Shown here one piece after another: positions 34,291-45,780 of a DNA stretch of 64,000 bases (positions within the stretch are counted from its first letter, which is position 1; each line of letters begins with the position of its first letter). A model generated the notes under the pieces. It ran no database searches, had not been told where the DNA came from, and saw only the letters and a program-made list of their open reading frames with translations. The position numbers were made by a program, and so were the translations under genes. The DNA is taken from positions 124,001-188,000 of the forward strand of contig MU008196.1 of the NCBI GenBank assembly GCA_010909165.1, given 5' to 3'. Source of the stretch: Anthoceros angustus. Its lineage: Eukaryota; Streptophyta; Anthocerotopsida; Anthocerotales; Anthocerotaceae.

Positions 34291-35394
34291 GCCACAATCT
34301 TAACACGAACCTGGCTCTCTCTCCTACCACCTCACCCTCTTGACTTCATCCTCTCTCTCATACGTATTGTTTATGAGTTCCCACATGCAATTGCAACATG
34401 ACTATATCAAGGAGCCCTCTCTCTCTTCTCTATCATTCCCCCTCTTTATTACACCCCCTTGGGAGCACAATTTTTTAGGTTCCACTTAGCGCTCTTCATT
34501 GCACCCTCTCTTCACAACTACTTGTTAATGGTGCCCACACAAGAACATCACAGTAACATGGCCCAGCACCTCTCACCTTTCCCTTCCACCTCACAACTTC
34601 ATTATTCCTTTATCAATATTTTTGGTTGACCATAGCTATTATTGGTTTGAATACTAATTGTTTTTGGCCTTTTGACATACATACAGGTAGAAGATAAATA
34701 CAGGTTATCTATGTACGTATAGATACCTAAATATAGATATATTTTTGTAAATATAGGATGTATAACGACGTATTTGTACATCATCAACAGATTGTTTTAT
34801 TCATTTTTATACATATATATATTTACAATACAAAAAAATAAATTAAGTTTATTTCCCTTCCACATAGACGTCCATGCTGCACATTCCGGCGTGCGGTGCA
34901 TATTCATGTACAAGTCCTCCGTTTGCACTTCCCGTTGCAGTTGCAAAATCGTGTTACCCCACCGACTTTGAACATGCGACCATTGGGTCATCTACTTCGG
35001 CCTCCTCCACGACACCAACACGGAATACATAAATATTTGGGTTTTTTGAGTTTAAAGACATCAACGAATTCGTCGTGATAGGCACCACGTTCCATTCACG
35101 CTTCTCCTTCGGTCAGGTTGTGACATGATCTTCTCTATCACTGCTGCTGATATGCATGTTGTTCGACATGATCATCTTTGCCCCTGCCGCCCAAATGCTA
35201 TGTGCAGGATTCTTAACACACTGCTCGAGGTATTCCTAGTGACGAATTCATTGACCTACACAATGCAACTGTTTGCCATGCACATGTACTTAGAGCAGTT
35301 TCCTTGATCTGCTATAAAAACTGCCATGTTCCCCTACTTCTTCCGAATTTGCCCAATTTGCCCATGACATTGTACTGCAGCTCTGTGCCAACGC
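34291..35394. other. AT-rich spacer
   Basis: Pyrimidine-rich then strongly AT-rich (34610-34860, with TATATATATTTAC tracts). The only open frames are short and simple. No gene or RNA recognised. Confidence 0.5.
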
Positions 35395-35643
35395 TCACCC
35401 ATTTGAACATGAAACTTCCTTTCCTTTGACTGGTTCCTTGGCTTGCTGCTTGTCTCCTGGTCCCGAGCTGCAGCCGTTCATTTGCGCCCGCCACATAATT
35501 GTTAATCGATGACCTTCGACGAATCTGTGCACAGCTCCTCCCACGACTACTCCCACGATGGCTACTCCCAAGGCTGCACAGCTAACGATCATACTTGAAA
35601 CAACACCTATGGCCTGGCCATCAACAGTTCTCGTATGTGTCAC
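35395..35643 (-). CDS. Small predicted membrane protein ORF
   Basis: A minus-strand frame of 82 codons whose first in-frame ATG gives MIVSCAALGVAIVGVVVGG, a clear hydrophobic segment, followed by a basic hydrophilic tail. No family recognised. It is placed in repeat DNA and may be a chance frame. Its layout recalls the minus-strand ORF near the 3' LTR of the copia element (55847-56101), without clear sequence similarity. Confidence 0.2.
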   Translation of the reverse strand: MTHTRTVDGQAIGVVSSMIVSCAALGVAIVGVVVGGAVHRFVEGHRLTIMWRAQMNGCSSGPGDKQQAKEPVKGKEVSCSNG

Positions 35644-36131
35644 AAAACAGGAATGTCATAATTGTCTCTTAAACCCTCAATGAATGTGGCAAACCACAAG
35701 CCTCTCCTCTTTCTGGTATAGGTCATGTCAGAGCTCTAGCGCTAGCAACATATACAATGTGTTTAGCTCTTTAGGTTCACCACTTCGCTCTTTACCTTGG
35801 ATAGGCTGTCCCATTTACCTTGGATAGGTTGCCCCATATGAAACCTATACATGGCAAATACTTGAAACAACACCTATGGCCTGGCCATCAACAGTTCTCG
35901 TATGTGTCACAAAACAGGAATGTCATAATTGTCTCTTAAACCCTCAATGAATGTGGCAAACCACAAGCCTCTCCTCTTTCTGGTATAGGTCATGTCAGAG
36001 CTCTAGCGCTAGCAACATATACAATGTGTTTAGCTCTTTAGGTTCACCACTTCGCTCTTTACCTTGGATAGGCTGTCCCATTTACCTTGGATAGGTTGCC
36101 CCATATGAAACCTATACATGGCAAATACTTC
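35593..36131. repeat. 267-bp exact tandem duplication
   Basis: The segment starting ACTTGAAACAACACCTATGG at 35593 and ending at GGCAAATACTT is repeated at 35860. By reading, the two copies are identical or nearly so with a constant offset of 267. It contains no gene. Such identity means a very recent duplication or an assembly join. Confidence 0.85.
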
Positions 36132-36589
36132 AGGACTGCCAACTTTTTGCCAATTAATCTATGTATGACACAAAAGGACTATCTTCACAGTTACCACAAC
36201 TTCAACTATGAGCCCACCCCACCAAAATCTACAATCTCCTTCGTCCTTCAGGGTTTCCACACAATGAGCTAGGTGGGTGCTGACACCTCACAAGACCTCA
36301 CATACTTACAACATCAAACCAAATCCTTTCCTATTTATGTTTCTTGCACACACCACTATACCCACCGGTTGTCCTCGCTAGAAGAATCTTCCTCTTCCTG
36401 GAGTTGTAGCACCCATCGTTTTCTTCCTTTGCTTTTGGTGTCAAGCTTGCTGCCCGCTTTCTCTTCCCGTGCTAACGCCTCACAGACTCTACGTTTCCCA
36501 CACCTCCTTCCACCAAGCTTCCTTCTTTTACGACCACCTTGGGCTGCAAGGCGGCACACATGTCAATATCTGGTCCCATGGCATGCCCT
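36132..36589. other. Unassigned sequence with a basic/acidic minus-strand frame
   Basis: The minus strand at 36559-36356 is open and reads GRKRRKLGGRRCGKRR then QLQEEEDSSSEDN, like the charged end of a nuclear protein. It may belong to the repeat family that follows, but no join can be shown. Confidence 0.2.
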
Positions 36590-37393
36590 ATCCACTTTTT
36601 ATCCTTTACGGTGTTTCCGCCTCTTTCGGCGGTGACCTAGTACCGGGTTATCCTCAAACATGCCTGTGGGGTGTAAACTTGTGTCTAGAGACACCATGAG
36701 GTCCACATTCACCCTCAATGTCGTTTTAGACCTAGGATTCTCTCCCAAGGGAATGGTTTGTGCCAAGGAACGCTAACTTCTATTGCTACTAACCTTCACC
36801 TAAGTCAGGACTTACCTGCTATCACTCCTCTTACCTATCTACTCAACTACCACTACCCTCCGACTGGTCTAACTACCATAGGTAACAGCATAATATTTGA
36901 AGCGGCTCAATATACAAGAAGGGCTTATAGGGTACATATACGGTGAAGGGGCTTCTCGATGGGCAGTGAAATGGGGTTTTGCACGTTATGGTAACGCCAA
37001 TGTTTGGAAAAATAGGGTCTAAGATACGGCCCTAAGCGTATACGGATGTGTTCTAGTGTTCAGCGATGGTCATTGACTTCCATGGTCAAGTAGTTTTCCC
37101 AGAAATAATACCCATAATGTCGCCATTTATGCGGGTGATGGAAGGTGAAATATGGATAAGTTTAAGATGTGATTTGAAACATGAGAGAGAGCCTCCCGTG
37201 ATTCGAATACCATCCTTGAGGGTTTGCCATGGCTCCACTTCATTGAGCTTTCTTGTGTCAAGGGTGCAGGGAAGCTCGCGGTCTGGTAGCGAGGGAAGTA
37301 AGCCGACATCTTGGCTTGAACTCTTTAGTGGTCTTGACTACAAGCGTTCGAATCAATGACAATGCCAAAGCGATAACTAAGCGGCGCGGGTTG

Positions 37394-37661
37394 TAAAAGT
37401 TGTTTAAAGCCCAATGTACTTAGACTAATCGCTTAGTCTAAGTTAGGTGTCGATTAAGTATCATTAGTTTAGCTAAAGCTAATCACTAGGAAGCTTCTTG
37501 CGCAGTTTCCTAAGGGCTTCTTGTGGACCTTCCTAGGGAGCCCTACTGGAGGGTATAAATACCCTCCAGAGCCTCATCTCAATGTGAGAGAGATCCATTT
37601 GCTTCCTCCTCTCCTCTCCTCTTTCCACCATCATGTGTTGCCACACGATCCTTCACAAGTT
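37394..37661 (+). repeat. Promoter repeat, copy 1
   Basis: Runs from TTTAAAGCCCAATGTAC through the CTTAGACTA/TAGTCTAAG hairpin, GGAAGCTTCTTGCGC, the TATA palindrome, and CCTCATCTCAATG to the pyrimidine-rich TCCTCTCCTCTCC. It is homologous to 39687-39952 and, inverted, 21299-21563. Confidence 0.75.
37548..37567 (+). promoter_or_regulatory. TATA box in a 20-bp palindrome
   Basis: GGAGGGTATAAATACCCTCC: arms GGAGGGTAT and ATACCCTCC are perfect around AA, and TATAAA is the core. It is followed ~20 bases on by CCTCATCTCAATG. It is probably a retroelement promoter. Confidence 0.5.
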
Positions 37662-38023
37662 TGGTTGAAACCCTTCTAAACGACTACTACAAGCAAGTTG
37701 CATCCATGCATGGAGAAATTCAAATGTGTAATATAATAGATAGCTTATGTCAAGAGATAATAATGCGCGCATGGCGCCATTACTGCTCGATGATAAGATA
37801 TGACCTTCAGGTAGACAATCCCCAATATGCCCAATATGTAAGAATCGTTACATGGGCATACGCTAAAGACGAAATGCAAGTCCGGCATTGGAGTTCTGAT
37901 CTGATGGTTGATCACTCTTGGCAGTCTAGACCTTCTCCATTTACCTCCTTCTCCTCGTTACAATCGTCATCGCTTTCATCTTGGACATCGAGTGCATGGT
38001 TGCGAGATGGGGACGAAGGGCAC

Positions 38024-38330
38024 TCAACTTCTCCTAATTACTTTCTTATCGATGCATATAGATGTTTCCTTGAGTTCAACTTGAACCCATAATAGGCGAT
38101 AACCGTTTTGCGAGCGAAGATGTCTGGATGTTTGGAGGTCTTGAGTTTTTCCCCTTTTCCTTTCGATCTTTGGTGCTTGGTTGCCATTCGTTCTCTGACG
38201 TATTCTCCAACATACTTGCCCTCGTAAGCTTGTATGCTCTGTTCTCCACCAATGCACACGTAAGAAGATCTGAGTTTGCACACACAACCTTTGCAACCCA
38301 AAATGCTATGTTATGAGTGTCCCCTGCAAG
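38024..38330 (-). pseudogene. C-terminal remnant of a DUF7869-like gene, copy 1
   Basis: Minus-strand frames contain EGKYVGEYV, FARKTVIAYYGFKLNSRKHL and ASIRK, the same text as 40583-40119 but broken in different places. Part of module B. Confidence 0.45.
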
Positions 38331-38603
38331 GAGTGACAATGAACATGCCTTTCCACTTTTTATCCTTTACGGTGTTTCCGCCTCTTTCGGCGGTGACCTA
38401 GTACCGGGTTATCCTCAAACATGCCTGTGGGGTGTAAACTTGTGTCTAGAGACACCATGAGGTCCACATTCACCCTCAATGTCGTTTTAGACCTAGGATT
38501 CTCTCCCAAGGGAATGGTTTGTGCCAAGGAACGCTAACTTCTATTGCTACTAACCTTCACCTAAGTCAGGGACTTACCTGCTATCACTCCTCTTCATCCG
38601 CAT

Positions 38604-39190
38604 TCAAATATGTTGGCAGCTTGAGCAAGCCCTTAGTAGGTGGTCTACGCCGCATGCCATGAGCCCACCTTCACTCCCCTTTTGTCTTTTGCACGAAGGG
38701 CCATCAATGGTCTTGTCCAATAACCGTGTATGGGTCGTTAAGAACTCAAGCCATCTTGGTTTCCCACTGTGGAAGTAGAATCTTTTACTTGTATGATTGT
38801 AACTTTCCTCCCCAATCTGTCTTCCTTGTAATTTTGATCTTTGGAGCGAGAGGTTGTTCAAGCTGTAACTGACTTTAAATTGGTGCCCCCGCTCCTTTGC
38901 AACTAGCCCACATATGTTAGTCCGCACGGTGATAACCTTGACCTCGGGTTTGGTGTGTATGCCGTTCTCAATATATCCTCCATAGCCGGAAGTACGAGCC
39001 TCCTTGTGCTTGATGCTTTGAAAACATGAAAACATCCGATCCACAGTCATGCGTGTGTCCAAGCGAGAAGAAACCCCACCTTAACCTTTTTGAAAATCGC
39101 AACTCTACTAGCATGCATAGCAATTGATTCTTATTCTCCACCTGCGTGTTGTCAAGCTGCAAATACAACGATGGAAGAAGCCCTCGTAAG
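38604..39190 (-). pseudogene. DUF7869-like core, decayed copy
   Basis: The minus strand reads MFSCFQSIKHKEARTS, KPEVKVIT, GHQFKV and KGSEGGLMACGVDHL, matching 41611-40829 but with many small deletions. The LDN motif survives in another frame (YLQLDNTQVENKNQL near 39150). It is not functional. Confidence 0.6.
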
Positions 39191-39686
39191 TGTGTATGAC
39201 ATAATATTTGAAGCGGCTCAATATACAAGAAGGGCTTATAGGGTACATATACGGTGAAGGGCTTCGATAAGAAATGGGGTTTTGCGTTATAGTACGCCAA
39301 TGTTTGGAAAAATAGGGTCTAGATACGGCCCTAAGCGATACGGATGTGTTCTAGTGTTATTGATGGTCATTGACTTCCATGGTCAAGTAGTTTTTCCCGA
39401 AATAATACCCATAATGTCGCCATTTATGCGGGTGATGGAAGGTGAAATATGGATAAGTTTAGGGTATGATTTGAAACATGGGAAGAGAGCCTCCCGTGAT
39501 TCGGAATACCATCCTTGAGGGTTTGCCATGGCTCCACTTCATTGAGCTTTACTGTGTCAAGGGTGCGGGAAGCTCGCATAAGGCGGGTAAAGACATGTCA
39601 TTTCTTGAACTCTTTAGTGGTCTTGACTACAAACGTTCGAATCAATGACAATGCCAAAGCCTGATAACTAAACAGCGCACAGGTTG

Positions 39687-39952
39687 TAAGGGTATTAAAG
39701 CCCAATGTACTTAGACTAATACGCTTAGTCTAAGTTAGGTGTCAGTTAAGTATCATTAGTTTAGCTAAAGCTAATCACTAGGAAGCTTCTTGCGCAGTTT
39801 CCTAAGGGCTTCTTGTGGACCTTCCTAGGGAGCCCTGCTGGAGGGTATAAATACCCCCAGAGCCTCATCTCAATGTGAGAGATCCATTTGCTTCCTCCTC
39901 TCCTCTCCTCTTTCCACCATCATGTGTTGCCACACGATCCTTCACAAGTTTG
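39687..39952 (+). repeat. Promoter repeat, copy 2
   Basis: Homologous to 37394-37661, starting GGGTATTAAAGCCC and ending at the TTTCCACCATCATGTG segment. Its TATA element at 39840-39859 reads GGAGGGTATAAATACCCCCA, so the right arm has mutated. Confidence 0.75.
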
Positions 39953-40061
39953 GTTGAAACCCTTACTGGAAACGACTACGGCAGGCAAACGAGATTTGCA
40001 TCCATGCAGATGGAGAAATTCAAATGTGTAATATAATAGATAGCTTATGTCCGAAGATAAT

Positions 40062-40089
40062 AATGGGCGCCGGCATGCCGGCGCCCATT
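40062..40089. repeat. 28-bp perfect palindrome (GGCGCC…GGCGCC family)
   Basis: The core GGCGCCGGCATGCCGGCGCC at 40066-40085 extends symmetrically by four bases (AATG…CATT). The homologous place in the other copy of this repeat (near 37770) reads GCGCGCATGGCGCC instead, so the palindrome has been gained, lost or altered between the two copies. Confidence 0.8.
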
Positions 40090-40118
40090 GCCTATGCCAC
40101 GATGATAAGATATGACCT

Positions 40119-40690
40119 TCACCGATAGACAATCCCCCAATATGCCCAATATGTCAGAATCGTTACATGGGCATACGCTAAAGATGTAAATGCAAGTCCT
40201 GCATTGAGTTCCGCAGACGATCGTTGATCACTCTTCGCGTAGTCTAGACCTTCTCCATTTACCTCCTTCTCCTCGTTACAATCGTCATCGCTTTCATCTT
40301 GGACATCAGGAGTGCATGGTTGCAGATGGGGACGAAGGGCACTCAGCTTCTCCCTAATTACTTTCTTATCTGATGCATATAGATGTTTCCTTGAGTTCAA
40401 CTTGAACCCATAATAGACGATAACCGTTTTGCGAACGAAGATCGTCTGGATGTTTGGAGGTCTTGAGTTTTTTCCCCCTTTTCCTTTCGATGCTGGTGCT
40501 TGGTCGCCATTCGTTCTACAGACGTATTCTCCAACATACTTGCCCTCGTAAGCATCTGTGTGCTCTGTTCTCCACCAATGCACATGTAAGAAAGGGTCTC
40601 AGAGAGTTCAGCACACTTACAACCTTTGCAACCCAAAATGCTATGTTATGAGTGTCCCTCGCAAGGAGTGACAATGAACATGCCTTTCAA
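40119..40690 (-). pseudogene. C-terminal part of the DUF7869-like gene
   Basis: The minus-strand frame 40583-40119 has MHWWRTEH near its start, then EGKYVGEYV, FVRKTVIVYYGFKLNSRKHL and an acidic run (DESDDDCNEEKEV). It lies downstream of the core domain in the reading direction, as expected for the tail of this protein family, which often has an h-x-WW/WY motif there. The link between the two parts is broken or contains an intron. Confidence 0.45.
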
Positions 40691-40828
40691 TCTCCATGAC
40701 ATCCCCATTCATCCTTGCCACCTCCTCTTCAAGGCGCAAGCTCCGTGAGCTCCCAAATACATATCTCTCTGTGGTACTTCGAGTAATGTCGTCAAGAATA
40801 GCCTCTCACGTGCACGGACACAAGTAAC

Positions 40829-41611
40829 TCACAAAGTCCTCATACCATTTCCATCTGCTCGCAAGACTAGTCCAATGTTGTTGTCCACAATAGTTGCGAT
40901 CTCACTCTGATCCTTCCAGAATTCAATCCACCACTCCTCTTCATCCGCATTCAAATATGTTGGCAGCTTCAGCAAGCCCTTCCGTAGGTGGTCTACGCCT
41001 TCGCATGCCATGAGCCCACCTTCACTCCCCTTTTTGTCTTTGGCCTGAAGGGCCATCAATGGTGCAGGTCCAATAACCGTGTATGGAACTGTCGTTAAGA
41101 ACTCCAAGCCATCTTCGCTTTCCCACTGTGGAGAAGTAGAATACTGTTTACTTCGTATGATTGTAACTTTTCCGCACCCCAATCTGTCTTCTCTTGTAAT
41201 TTTGAACTGGTGCTGGAACGAGAGGTTGTTCAACTGCTTAACCGCAACTTTAAATTGGTGCCCCCTGGCTCCTTTTGCAACTAGCCGCACATATGTTCGG
41301 AAGTCTGGCACTTCGGTGATAACCTTGACCTCTGGGTTTGGTGTGTATGCCGTTCTCAATATATCCTCCATAGCCGGGAGAGTACGAGCCTCCTTGTGCT
41401 TCAGAAGCTTTGAAAAACATGAAAACATCTGATCCACCTGGTCATGCGTGTGTCCGACGAGAAGAAACCCCACCTTAACCTTTTTGAAAACTGCAAATTC
41501 TACTAGCATATTCGTGCACGCAAATAGCAATTGATTCTTATTCTCCCTGCACGTATTGTCAAGCTGCAAATACAACGCTATGGAAGAAGCCCTCGTAAGT
41601 GTGTATGACAT
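40829..41611 (-). CDS. DUF7869-like protein, probable transposon-encoded
   Basis: An open minus-strand frame of 260 codons. The start contains ALYLQLDNTCRENKNQLLF, then VEFAVFKKVKVGFLLVGHTH and DQVDQMFSCFSKLL. These are the hallmark blocks of the DUF7869 domain, which is repeated in many plant, fungal and animal genomes. In the reading direction just upstream (about 41830-41730), another frame gives INTYYYQLMDQKKTSLPHI, which fits the block with the first conserved Asp. The three acidic positions (MDQ, LDN, DQ) suggest a DDE-like nuclease, but that is inference. The 5' exons are missing or scattered. Confidence 0.6.
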   Translation of the reverse strand: MSYTLTRASSIALYLQLDNTCRENKNQLLFACTNMLVEFAVFKKVKVGFLLVGHTHDQVDQMFSCFSKLLKHKEARTLPAMEDILRTAYTPNPEVKVITEVPDFRTYVRLVAKGARGHQFKVAVKQLNNLSFQHQFKITREDRLGCGKVTIIRSKQYSTSPQWESEDGLEFLTTVPYTVIGPAPLMALQAKDKKGSEGGLMACEGVDHLRKGLLKLPTYLNADEEEWWIEFWKDQSEIATIVDNNIGLVLRADGNGMRTL

Positions 41612-43287
41612 CAGATGATCGAAATCGCCGACATTATTAGAAGATTTGCATAGTGGAGATAAGATCCGCCTTGTGAGTATAATTATGGATCATACAACCC
41701 ACAACATGAATCGCGGATCTTGTTGTCCTCCTTCAAGTCTTTAGGCCACCGTAATATGTGCGGGAGCGATGTTTTCTTCTGGTCCATCAATTGATAGTAA
41801 TATGTATTTATGCGGCTCATGACCCCTTTGACCGATGCTTGACATTTTCTTCCTTTCGCTCATAAGATGAACTCTATGGAGTCTGCGCTTGGTAAACATC
41901 TGCGTCCAACCACGGAAATATCGATTAGAGCCAAGCTTGTCGTGTACAAGACGGACAAATCTACACCTGAATCAATGACAACCATGAGATTAACACTGTA
42001 GAACACTGTAGCAGCCCAGTTCACAACAAAGCAATTGCCAAAAATACGGAGGCCACTCCTGTGCATAAACCACTTGTCGCTGGCGATTTGAGAGGAATAC
42101 CGCTGCAAAACATAGAGAGGCGTGGAATGCAAAAGTTTGGGCAACCAGCCCAAACGAGCCAGAGGAAGAAAAACCCTGATTTTTTTTTGCTGAAAACAAT
42201 TGAAGAGGGACATGTTGGGAATTTCGAGAACTAGGATCCGGAGTAGGCTATTGAGAGGCAAAGAGGATATCCGGAAAAGAACGGGTCAAAACAACCCCCA
42301 CGAGGGCGAAGGCAATCCGGCGGGGACGGTAGGTCGCACTACCGCCGAGGTCGCCCACACTACCGTAGGGTCGAGGAAAAGGACTACCATGGTAGGTCGC
42401 AGATTACGTGGTAGGCCGAGGATCTCGCCGAAAAGGAAATTAGAATAAGGGGGATATCCACTATATATGCTCACCAATAGGGGAATAGATAAATAGGATT
42501 AATTAGAAGGTAATTAATTTTGGGTTATCCATGGGGCAGGGAAATAGGTAATTTAGGCCGAATTAGGAATTTAGGAATGGAAAACCCAATCTAGGGATGA
42601 GCAGCCTCCAGGTGACAGTGGTAGTCATCCAAAGAGGGCAAAGTGCGCTTTGGGCGCGCCTCCACTTCGAAGAGCTAGAGAGCCGGAGGAGGAGGAAGAG
42701 CGGGGAGGAAGACCATCGCCGCGAAAAGGAACCGCCATCGCCGCGAGCAAGCCGGGAGCGAGGAGGCCGCCATCGAGGAGGAGAAGAGCAAGGAGGAGGA
42801 GAAGAGCAAGGAGGAGGCGGAGGAGGAGGAGAAGCTCCTCAAGCCAAATTCGTGGATGAGGAAGGAGAAGGAGGAGGAGAAGAGCAAGGAGGAGGAGGAG
42901 TACCACAAGCACTGAGGTGGTGCAAAATTGAGGGGACCCGGAGAGCGTGTGATCAATTCGGCGGCGCCCGCTCGGAGAAAGGAACAAGAGGAAATTGGCA
43001 GCACTGGAGGACTGCCGGTTAGTGCGTGTTTGTGGTGAGTTGTTGCCACAACAAGGAAGGTGTGTTGAGGAGGAAGCTTTGGAGCTCTGCCTAAATTGAG
43101 AGTAATTTCCTTGAAGTACTTGGGAAAAAAACCATGCCTCGAAAGCAAAGGCAAGGGAAGGAACCGCCATGGGCCTCGCGGAGGAAGAAGGAAAGAAGGC
43201 AGCGTGAGGTCGCGCCGCCAGGAGGTGAGATGATGCCAATTCACTGCTTTGCGGCAGCTCAACCCCGATTTGGTAGATTTTGCAAGG

Positions 43288-43820
43288 GGCGTAAGGAGGA
43301 GAACATCCAATTGGGATGGGTGTATGGCCGCCAATGGGCCTACACCAATTTGGAATTGATTGAGGAGTGTTATATCAACCTCCATCAATCGGAAGGCAGC
43401 CGCCGCACTCGAGAGGAATGCTGAACGATCCTCGCTGCCGGAGCATTCGGTGTGTATGGAGACCGGAGGAGGAGAGCTGGAATTGCTCTCGAGAGGACAA
43501 ATGGAGGAAGAGGATTTCCTCTCGAAATTCCAGGGAGGTCCCGACATGATGGACGGAGGAGTGAAGGCCCATGCCAAGAATGGTTGGAAGAAGATCAGCA
43601 TCAAGGAGTCAAGTGGAGGCTCTTTGCTAAGATTGTGTTGGGGTTGGTGAATTACCAACGGACTTCTTATTTCAAAGACCAACTTCCTCCAATTTTTGTG
43701 GAAGATTTCCATGGAGCCAAGCCGGATTGGGGCACCATCATGTATGAGGCCTACATCCACCATGGAGAAGCTCCTCAAGCCAAATTCGTGGATGAGGAAG
43801 GGCCAAGGCCACTATCTTAG
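43288..43820 (+). pseudogene. Gag-like ORF, copy 1 (frameshifted)
   Basis: Frames give EENIQLGWVYGRQWAYTNLE, LIEECYINLHQS, GVKAHAKNGWKK and, shifted, KIVLGLVNYQRTSYF, KPDWGTIMYEAYIHH and KFVDEEGPRPLS. No enzyme motif is present. The content recalls the N-terminal gag or plant transposon protein domain of LTR elements. The assignment is tentative. Confidence 0.4.
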
Positions 43821-45189
43821 CACCTATTTGGTGCATTTGTGGGAAACGGAGGGCTCTCACAAGCAAGGAGCTTGAGGATGCTTGGCATCCTTTGAGATCA
43901 TCCATCAGCCAAGCTTGTCGTGTACAAGACGGACAAATCTACACCGAATCAATGACAACCATGAGATTAACAACAGAGAACCTTTGTAGCGTGATTCACA
44001 ACAAAGCAATTGCCAAAATCTGGAGGCCACTCCATATAAACCACTTGTCATGATTTGAGAGGAATACTGCAAAACATAGAGGCGTGGAATGCAAAAGTTT
44101 GGGCAACCAGCCCAAACGAGCGGAGGAAGAAAAACCACGATTTTTTTTGAAAACAATTGAAGAGGGACATGTTGGGAATTTTTAGAAACTAGGATCTGGA
44201 GCTGTAGGCTATTGGTGGAGAGGCAAAGAGGATATCACAGGGAAAAGCGGGTCAAACAACACGTGAGGCGGAGGAGGCGGAGGAGGAGAAGGTCTTGGAG
44301 GAAGAGGAGGACTACCATGGTGACCACTACCACGGTAGGCGGAGGAAAGGACTACCATGGTAGGCTGGCAGACTACCGTGGTAGGCCGACGAGATCTCGG
44401 CCAGAAAAGGAAATTAGAATAAGGGGATATCCACTATATATGCTCACCAATAGGGAATATAGATATATAGGATTAATTAGAAGGTAATTAATTTGGGTTA
44501 TCCATAGGAAAATAGGTAATTTAGATAGAATTAGGAATTTGGAATGATGAACCCAATCTAGGGATGGCGCCTCAGTGTGGACATCCAAAGAGGGCAAAGT
44601 GCGCTTTGGCTCCTCCAGCTAGAGCTAGGAGGCGGAGGAGGAGGCGGAGGAGGAGAGCCATCGCTGAGAAAAGGCGCCATCGCCGGCAAGCAAGCGGAGG
44701 AGGCGAGGCCGCGCTTCATCGAGGAGAACCCCGCAGGCGAGAAGGAAGGAAAAAAGCGGAGCGTCGCGAGCCGGGAGAAGCTCTTCACGCCCGGGCTACT
44801 AGAGAAGGAGGTGGGAGGCGGGAGCCGAGGAGGCCGGTGGTAGTCTATGAGAGGAGGAGGGAGGGGTGATCAATTGGTGGCGCCCACGGAGAAGGAGGTC
44901 CCAGAGGAGGAGAGCTGGAGGACTCAAGCCGTATAAGTGTGTTGAGGTGAGTGTTAAACAAGGAAGGTGTGTTGAGGAGGAAGCTTTGAGCTCTCGCTCA
45001 AATTGGAGAGTAATTTCCTTGAAGTACTTGGGAAAACGCCACCATGCCTCGAGCACGAAAGGCAAGGGAAGGAGCCGCCACAGGCTCCTCCTCGAGGAGA
45101 AAGGAAAGAAGGCGGCGGGCTGCGCCGCCATGAAGATTTGAGATGCCACAATTCACGTGCTTTGGGCAGCAATTTTTAGTAGATTTTAG

Positions 45190-45780
45190 GTGTGCGAGGA
45201 GGAGAACATCCAATTGGGATGGGTGTATGGCCGCCAATGGGCCTACACCAATTTGGAATTGATTGAGGAGTGTTATATCAACCTCCATCAATCGAGGCTT
45301 GCCGCACTGGGAAGGAATGCTCGGGCGATCCTCGCTCGGACGTTGCATTTCGATATGGAGGCGGAGGAGAGCTCGAATTGCTCTCCTCGAGAGGACAAAT
45401 GGAGGAAGAGGATTTCCTCTCGAAATTCCAGAGTCCTCGACATGATGGATGGAGGAGTGAAGGCCCACGCCAAGAATGGCTGGAAGACGGACAGCATCAA
45501 GGAGCTGAAGTGGAGGCACTTTCTAAAATTGTGTTGGGGTTGGTGAACTATCAACGGACCTCTTATTTTGGCACCAACTTCCTCCAATTTTTGTGGAAGA
45601 TTTCGCGACAAGCCAAGCCGGATTGGGGCACCATAATGTATGAGGCCTACATACACCACAGGGAGAAGCTCCTCAGGCCAAATTCGGTGGATGAGGAAGG
45701 GCCAAGGCCCTGTTATCTTAGCACCTATTTGGTGCATTTGTGGGAGACGGAGGGCTCTCACAAGCAAGGAGCTTGAAGAT
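45190..45780 (+). pseudogene. Gag-like ORF, copy 2 (frameshifted)
   Basis: Parallels copy 1: the same ENIQLGWVYGRQWAYTNLE start, then in the second frame KIVLGLVNYQRTSYFGTNF, LQFLWKISRQAKPDWGTIMY and YLSTYLVHLWETEGSHKQG. It ends at a stop near 45776. In the next frame, LTSKELEDAWHPLRSS continues the same protein, so small indels have split one longer frame. Confidence 0.45.

Larger units (their letters stand above)
36590..41615. repeat. Scrambled block of two copies of one repeat family
   Basis: Three modules recur in direct orientation. A is at 36590-36825 and 38356-38592; B is at about 36890-38330 and 39198-40690; C is at about 38580-39190 and 40930-41615. The order is A-B-A-C-B-C, with a unique 40690-40930 piece. 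Module C encodes the DUF7869-like core on the minus strand, the end of B encodes the C-terminal part, and B also carries the promoter repeat. The downstream copies (40.1-41.6 kb) are less decayed. Confidence 0.8.

Noticed and set aside
42675-43778. 367-codon minus-strand frame
   Set aside because: It is leucine/serine-rich because it is antisense to GGAGGAGGA tracts, and the plus strand carries the conserved gag-like text.
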